Source: an uncultured Blautia sp. (lineage in GTDB: Bacteria; Bacillota; Clostridia; Lachnospirales; Lachnospiraceae). From it: a stretch of 9,397 nt of DNA. The notes beneath the pieces were generated by a model. That model saw nothing but the letters and a program-made list of their open reading frames with translations, made no database searches and was not told the DNA's origin. The stretch lies in NCBI GenBank assembly GCA_900765525.1, contig CAAFRY010000078.1, positions 1 through 9,397 of the forward strand, written 5' to 3'. Below, piece after piece: positions 6,244 through 9,397 of the stretch. A program made the position numbers and the translations under genes. Numbering within the stretch: position 1 is the first letter of the stretch; every line of letters begins with the position of its first letter.

Positions 6244-7656
6244 ATGATTTTCAGCAGTATTTTCTTTTTATTTGTTTTCCTTCCCGTCACTCTGGTCTTA
6301 TACTACCTGGTGCCGTGGAAGCTTAAAAACTTCATACTTCTGCTGTGCAGCCTGGTATTTTATGCCTGGGGTGAGCCGGTATATGTATTCCTCATGCTGT
6401 TCAGTATTATCTTCAACTTTATCAGCGGCATTGAAATCCAACGCTATCAGGAGCTGGAGCAGACAAAACTGCTGCGGTTCAGTTTTTGGTTTACCGTAGC
6501 CGTGAATCTGGGTATCTTGGGCTTCTTTAAATATTATGGCTTCCTCATCGGAAACCTAAACGCCATTTTGCCCTTTGACATCCCCTACCGGGATTTGCCT
6601 CTTCCCATAGGTATTTCCTTCTACACCTTTCAAACTTTGTCCTATATCATCGACGTATATTGGGGCCGGGTTCCTGTGCAGAAGAACTTTATAAAATTCG
6701 GAACCTATGTAACCATGTTTCCTCAGCTTATTGCAGGCCCTATTGTCCGTTATGCAGATGTGGATATGCAGCTTTCTAAGAGAAGCCTGAACCTTTACAA
6801 ATTCGGCCAGGGCGTATCCTGGTTCCTGCGGGGCTTGGGAAAAAAAGTGCTTTTGGCTAACAATATCGGTATGACCTTTGATGCGATTCTTGCTCTTGCT
6901 CCCGGAGAACGTTCCGTAATTACCGCATGGGTAGGCTGCATTGCATACGCTATGCAGATTTATTTTGACTTCAGCGGATATTCCGATATGGCTGTGGGTC
7001 TGGGCAAAATGCTGGGCTTTGAATTTGTGAAGAACTTTGATTACCCTTACATTTCAAAAAGCGTAACGGAATTCTGGAGAAGATGGCATATCTCCCTGGG
7101 AACCTGGTTCCGGGAATATGTATACATACCTCTGGGAGGCAACCGGGTATCTGTGTTAAAGCATGTGCGGAATATTCTGATAGTATGGATGCTCACCGGA
7201 TTCTGGCACGGAGCTGCCTGGAACTTTATGCTGTGGGGACTTTACTATGGTCTTCTGCTGCTTCTGGAAAAATATTTCCTGGCCGATAAGCTAAAACGGC
7301 TTCCCGGAAAAATCAGCCAGCTATATGCATTTGTGCTTGTGCTGTTTGGCTGGGTACTGTTTTTCTCCCCAACCCTCATCGATGCCATCCGCTATATGGG
7401 AAATATGTTGGGAATCGGCGGCAGCGGATTCCTGGATTCTACAGGTCTTTATTATCTGGCAGGCAGCTTTATCCTGCTTGTTATATGCTTCCTGTGTTCC
7501 ACCCCATGGGTATGGAAAAAATTCCGGCGGTTTGCTCTGCAAAAGGGCTCCTACCCTTCCATTGCCGCAGCTGTTATCTATACCGCAATTTTCATTTTTT
7601 CCATTGCTTATCTGGTGAATGCGACTTATAATCCGTTCCTGTATTTCCGCTTTTAG
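6244..7656 (+). CDS. MBOAT family O-acyltransferase (AlgI/DltB-like)
   Basis: This 470-residue polytopic membrane protein has about 10-12 hydrophobic segments, matching the AlgI/DltB length. It takes an acyl group from a cytoplasmic donor and carries it across the membrane for esterification of a surface polymer. Family marks are the N-terminal FYAWGEPVYV region, PQLIAGPIVR (160-169), QIYFDFSGYSDMA (238-250), WRRWHISLGTWFREY with His282, and the catalytic His322 in TGFWHGAAWN. His322 is also the number of the essential His in P. aeruginosa AlgI as I recall it. AGGAAAGGA lies 9 nt before the ATG. There is no dltA or dltC nearby, so D-alanylation is unlikely and acetyl is the probable group. 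Acceptor unknown. Confidence 0.9.
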   Translation: MIFSSIFFLFVFLPVTLVLYYLVPWKLKNFILLLCSLVFYAWGEPVYVFLMLFSIIFNFISGIEIQRYQELEQTKLLRFSFWFTVAVNLGILGFFKYYGFLIGNLNAILPFDIPYRDLPLPIGISFYTFQTLSYIIDVYWGRVPVQKNFIKFGTYVTMFPQLIAGPIVRYADVDMQLSKRSLNLYKFGQGVSWFLRGLGKKVLLANNIGMTFDAILALAPGERSVITAWVGCIAYAMQIYFDFSGYSDMAVGLGKMLGFEFVKNFDYPYISKSVTEFWRRWHISLGTWFREYVYIPLGGNRVSVLKHVRNILIVWMLTGFWHGAAWNFMLWGLYYGLLLLLEKYFLADKLKRLPGKISQLYAFVLVLFGWVLFFSPTLIDAIRYMGNMLGIGGSGFLDSTGLYYLAGSFILLVICFLCSTPWVWKKFRRFALQKGSYPSIAAAVIYTAIFIFSIAYLVNATYNPFLYFRF

Positions 7657-7670
7657 CCTGCTGATATGTT

Positions 7671-7777
7671 CAATACCCCGATGCAAGCATGCGGGGCATC
7701 CATCTAGCGGCGATACAAGCGGGGTATTAGACCCTTGCGGCAGGTCTACGTTCCACTTCGGTCGGTGCTGGCAGGAA
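7671..7777 (+). ncRNA. Strongly structured intergenic element between the MBOAT and DHHW genes
   Basis: The 214-nt gap (7657-7870) is GC-rich and foldable at its start. A perfect 9-bp pair AATACCCCG/CGGGGTATT (7672-7680 with 7720-7728) encloses a region where the same CCCC can instead pair with GGGG at 7693-7696 in a compact hairpin. Next come TAGACC/GGTCTA (7728-7733 with 7743-7748, 9-nt loop) and a short UUCG-capped hairpin (7753-7765) bounded by TTCC (7751-7754) and GGAA (7774-7777). No open frame on either strand resembles a protein. It could be a dispersed intergenic repeat, a transposon remnant or a cis-acting RNA; no known class is matched with certainty. Bases 7779-7855 show nothing further. 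Confidence 0.45.
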
Positions 7778-7870
7778 TAAATTTTCAGACGACAGGACGG
7801 CGGAATAAAGCAAGATACCCTTAATGCCGCTATGGAAAAAATCAACTATCATGCCGGAGGAATTTAAATC

Positions 7871-9292
7871 ATGAAAAAAAAGAATTTAACTCCCGAGGAA
7901 AAGCGGAGACGCAGAGAAAAAATCTATCGGGAGAGAACCTTTAAAATATATATAAAAATCACAATCATATTTCTCCTTTTCCTGCTCATCACCTGTGTTT
8001 TTAATATTTTCAGCAAGGATAAGGAATATTCAGAGACAGAAAACCGTATGCTGGCCCAGAAACCGGAGTTTTCTCTGGACAGTCTGGCAAGCGGAGACTT
8101 TATGACAGATATGGAGGACTATGTAACAGACCAGTTTTTCCTCAGAGACAGCTGGATTAACCTGAAGCTTCTGGAAGATATGGCCCTGGGAAAAAGAGAG
8201 TCTAACGGGGTTTATATAGGAAAGAAAAGCACCCTTATGGAGATTCCGGAAAATAATCCGGATGAAGAGGCTGTATCCAACAACCTGGAGGCCATCCGTG
8301 ATTTCGCACTGCGTCATGAGGATATAAATTCTGTCATGACACTGATTCCCAATGCCGCCTATGTATGCCACCAGCTTCTGCCAGCCAATGCCCCGGTGCG
8401 GGACCAGCAGGCGGATATTGACAATGCCCTGAGCGTCACTGGCAGCGCTCTGACCTTTGTAGATGTAACCGAAGTCATGACAGACCATCGGGAAGAGGAC
8501 ATCTATTATAAAACCGACCATCATTGGACCAGCCTGGGCGCTCGCTATGCTTTTGAGGCTTTGGCCGGGGCTCTGGGTATTGAAAATCCGGCCCTGGACT
8601 ATGATATATATCCGGTGACTCACAGCTTTTCCGGAACACTGGCCTCCAAAAGCGGTTATGACAAAGGGGCAGATACCATTGAAATCTATGTCCCTCAAGG
8701 GGTCAATACAGACTGTGTGGTCAACTATGTAGATGAGCAAAAGAAAAGCGCCTCCATCTATGACAGCAGCGCCTTGGAACAGAAAGACCAGTATGAGGTA
8801 TTTTTCGGCGGAAATCACACCCGGATAGATATTACCACACCTCTGGAGGAAAATAAAAACCTGCTTCTTTTCAAGGATTCCTATGCTAACTGTTTCGTTC
8901 AGTTCCTGGTTCCTTATTACAGAAGCATTACCATCATCGACCCCAGATATTACTACGACGATATTGACCGCCTGATACGGGATAACGCTATTACAGACGT
9001 TCTTTTTCTCTATAACGTCAATACCTTCATGACTGACAATTCTCTGGCCGATGTGCTGGCTGAAACCCAGGAGACAAACACAGATGATGCCTCCCTTTCC
9101 GACAGCACCCAGGATGGAAATTCCGACACACAGACAGGAGGAACGGACAACACAGGGGAGAACGGAACAGAAGCAAACGAGACAGAAACAGATGGCCCAG
9201 AAGCAGATGACAGCCAAGATGACGGGGCAGACTCTAATGAAGATGAATCAGATGATACCTCTGAGGCAGACGGAACTGATGATACCCAGTAA
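7871..9292 (+). CDS. DHHW family (AlgJ/AlgX-like) extracytoplasmic acyl-transfer protein with long acidic tail
   Basis: The 473-residue protein has a very basic cytoplasmic N-terminus (1-25), one TM helix (about 26-48) and an outward domain. It carries the DHHW motif that names the family, D216-H217-H218-W219, and a KDSYA block with Ser337. By analogy with AlgX/AlgJ, Asp216, His218 and Ser337 would form the catalytic triad that puts the acyl group delivered by the MBOAT onto the polymer. From Glu398 to the end, 76 residues contain 28 Asp/Glu, no Lys, Arg or His and no aromatics, rich in Thr, Ser, Gly and Asn: a disordered acidic tail beyond the catalytic domain. GGAGG (7856-7860) lies 10 nt before the ATG. 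Last gene of the cluster; its stop is 14 nt from the terminal repeat. Confidence 0.88.
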   Translation: MKKKNLTPEEKRRRREKIYRERTFKIYIKITIIFLLFLLITCVFNIFSKDKEYSETENRMLAQKPEFSLDSLASGDFMTDMEDYVTDQFFLRDSWINLKLLEDMALGKRESNGVYIGKKSTLMEIPENNPDEEAVSNNLEAIRDFALRHEDINSVMTLIPNAAYVCHQLLPANAPVRDQQADIDNALSVTGSALTFVDVTEVMTDHREEDIYYKTDHHWTSLGARYAFEALAGALGIENPALDYDIYPVTHSFSGTLASKSGYDKGADTIEIYVPQGVNTDCVVNYVDEQKKSASIYDSSALEQKDQYEVFFGGNHTRIDITTPLEENKNLLLFKDSYANCFVQFLVPYYRSITIIDPRYYYDDIDRLIRDNAITDVLFLYNVNTFMTDNSLADVLAETQETNTDDASLSDSTQDGNSDTQTGGTDNTGENGTEANETETDGPEADDSQDDGADSNEDESDDTSEADGTDDTQ

Positions 9293-9306
9293 AACGTGAG
9301 GATATA

Positions 9307-9397
9307 TGGCACTAGTGTACTGACACGTTCACATTTTAGCAAATGACTTGCCTGAATTTCCATCTGCTGCGTTGTCGTCAATCGACGTAGCCACCGC
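9307..9397. repeat. Left-hand half of the same palindromic dispersed repeat, cut by the window edge
   Basis: The last 22 bases equal the first 22 of the window. The reverse complement of 9307-9347 aligns with about 66-106 with a few substitutions and small gaps (shared runs such as GAACGTG, CACT, GTCATT). The element begins about 14 nt after the DHHW stop. No intrinsic terminator is visible in 9293-9397, so transcription may run into the repeat or end within it. Confidence 0.75.

Noticed and set aside
7321..7845. 174-codon minus-strand frame covering the MBOAT end and the structured gap
   Set aside because: Half of it is antisense to the MBOAT gene and the rest is the foldable intergenic element; no domain recognised.
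8030..9217. 395-codon open frame on the minus strand
   Set aside because: It is fully antisense to the DHHW gene, which has clear motifs and a good ribosome binding site. The translated product is rich in Ile, Val and Cys with no known pattern, typical of a codon-bias shadow.
7871..9292. DHHW protein as a DltD in a D-alanylation operon
   Set aside because: No dltA or dltC gene is present, and the DHHW motif with a later KDSYA block points to the AlgJ/AlgX-like family rather than DltD.
9010..9381. 123-codon minus-strand frame beginning in the right-hand repeat
   Set aside because: It is the antisense of the acidic tail (Ser/Val-rich product) fused to repeat sequence; no upstream ribosome binding site and no domain.

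Overview
The window looks like chromosomal DNA of a Gram-positive gut clostridium, most likely a Lachnospiraceae member (Blautia / Ruminococcus / Dorea-like). The grounds are strong GGAGG-type ribosome binding sites, a lipoprotein-type binding protein, a DUF4358 gene beside MBOAT and DHHW genes, and dispersed palindromic repeats at both window ends. This placement comes from gene content and style; no marker gene is present.

Left part (141-4496, minus strand): one tightly coupled operon in the order ugpC, ugpA, ugpE, ugpB. It encodes a complete CUT1-family ABC importer: ATPase, two permeases and a lipoprotein binding protein. The binding protein and both permeases carry sequence blocks characteristic of the sn-glycerol-3-phosphate / glycerophosphodiester system Ugp. 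ugpC/ugpA and ugpA/ugpE overlap by 4 nt (ATGA). ugpC is first and ugpB last, the reverse of the E. coli order.

Middle (4497-4823): a 327-nt AT-rich divergent control region. It holds a good forward promoter candidate, a weaker reverse one, a potentially structured leader before the rightward genes, and a small tandem duplication at the ugpC ribosome binding site.

Right part (4824-9292, plus strand): four genes that form a cell-surface O-acylation cassette. They are a membrane-anchored SGNH/GDSL protein, a small DUF4358 protein, an AlgI/DltB-type MBOAT acyltransferase, and a DHHW (AlgJ/AlgX-like) protein with a 76-residue acidic tail. In the likely scheme the MBOAT passes an acyl group (probably acetyl) across the membrane, and the extracytoplasmic SGNH/DHHW proteins place it on a surface glycan or remove it. 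The acceptor polymer is not encoded here. The MBOAT-DHHW gap (7657-7870) holds a strongly structured, probably dispersed, element.

Window ends: bases 1-22 and 9376-9397 are identical. The flanking arms (about 66-106 and 9307-9347) are imperfect inverted copies of each other, so each end shows about half of the same palindromic repeat, of about 175 bp if the halves are joined. It lies just past the last gene of each operon. The window is therefore either a contig broken at two copies of a dispersed repeat or, less likely, a circle closed through one copy.

The best candidate for something not fully described is the SGNH-DUF4358-MBOAT-DHHW cassette. Its overall role follows from known families, but its acceptor, the job of DUF4358 and the acidic tail are open. 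No CRISPR, tRNA, rRNA, transposase or phage gene was seen.
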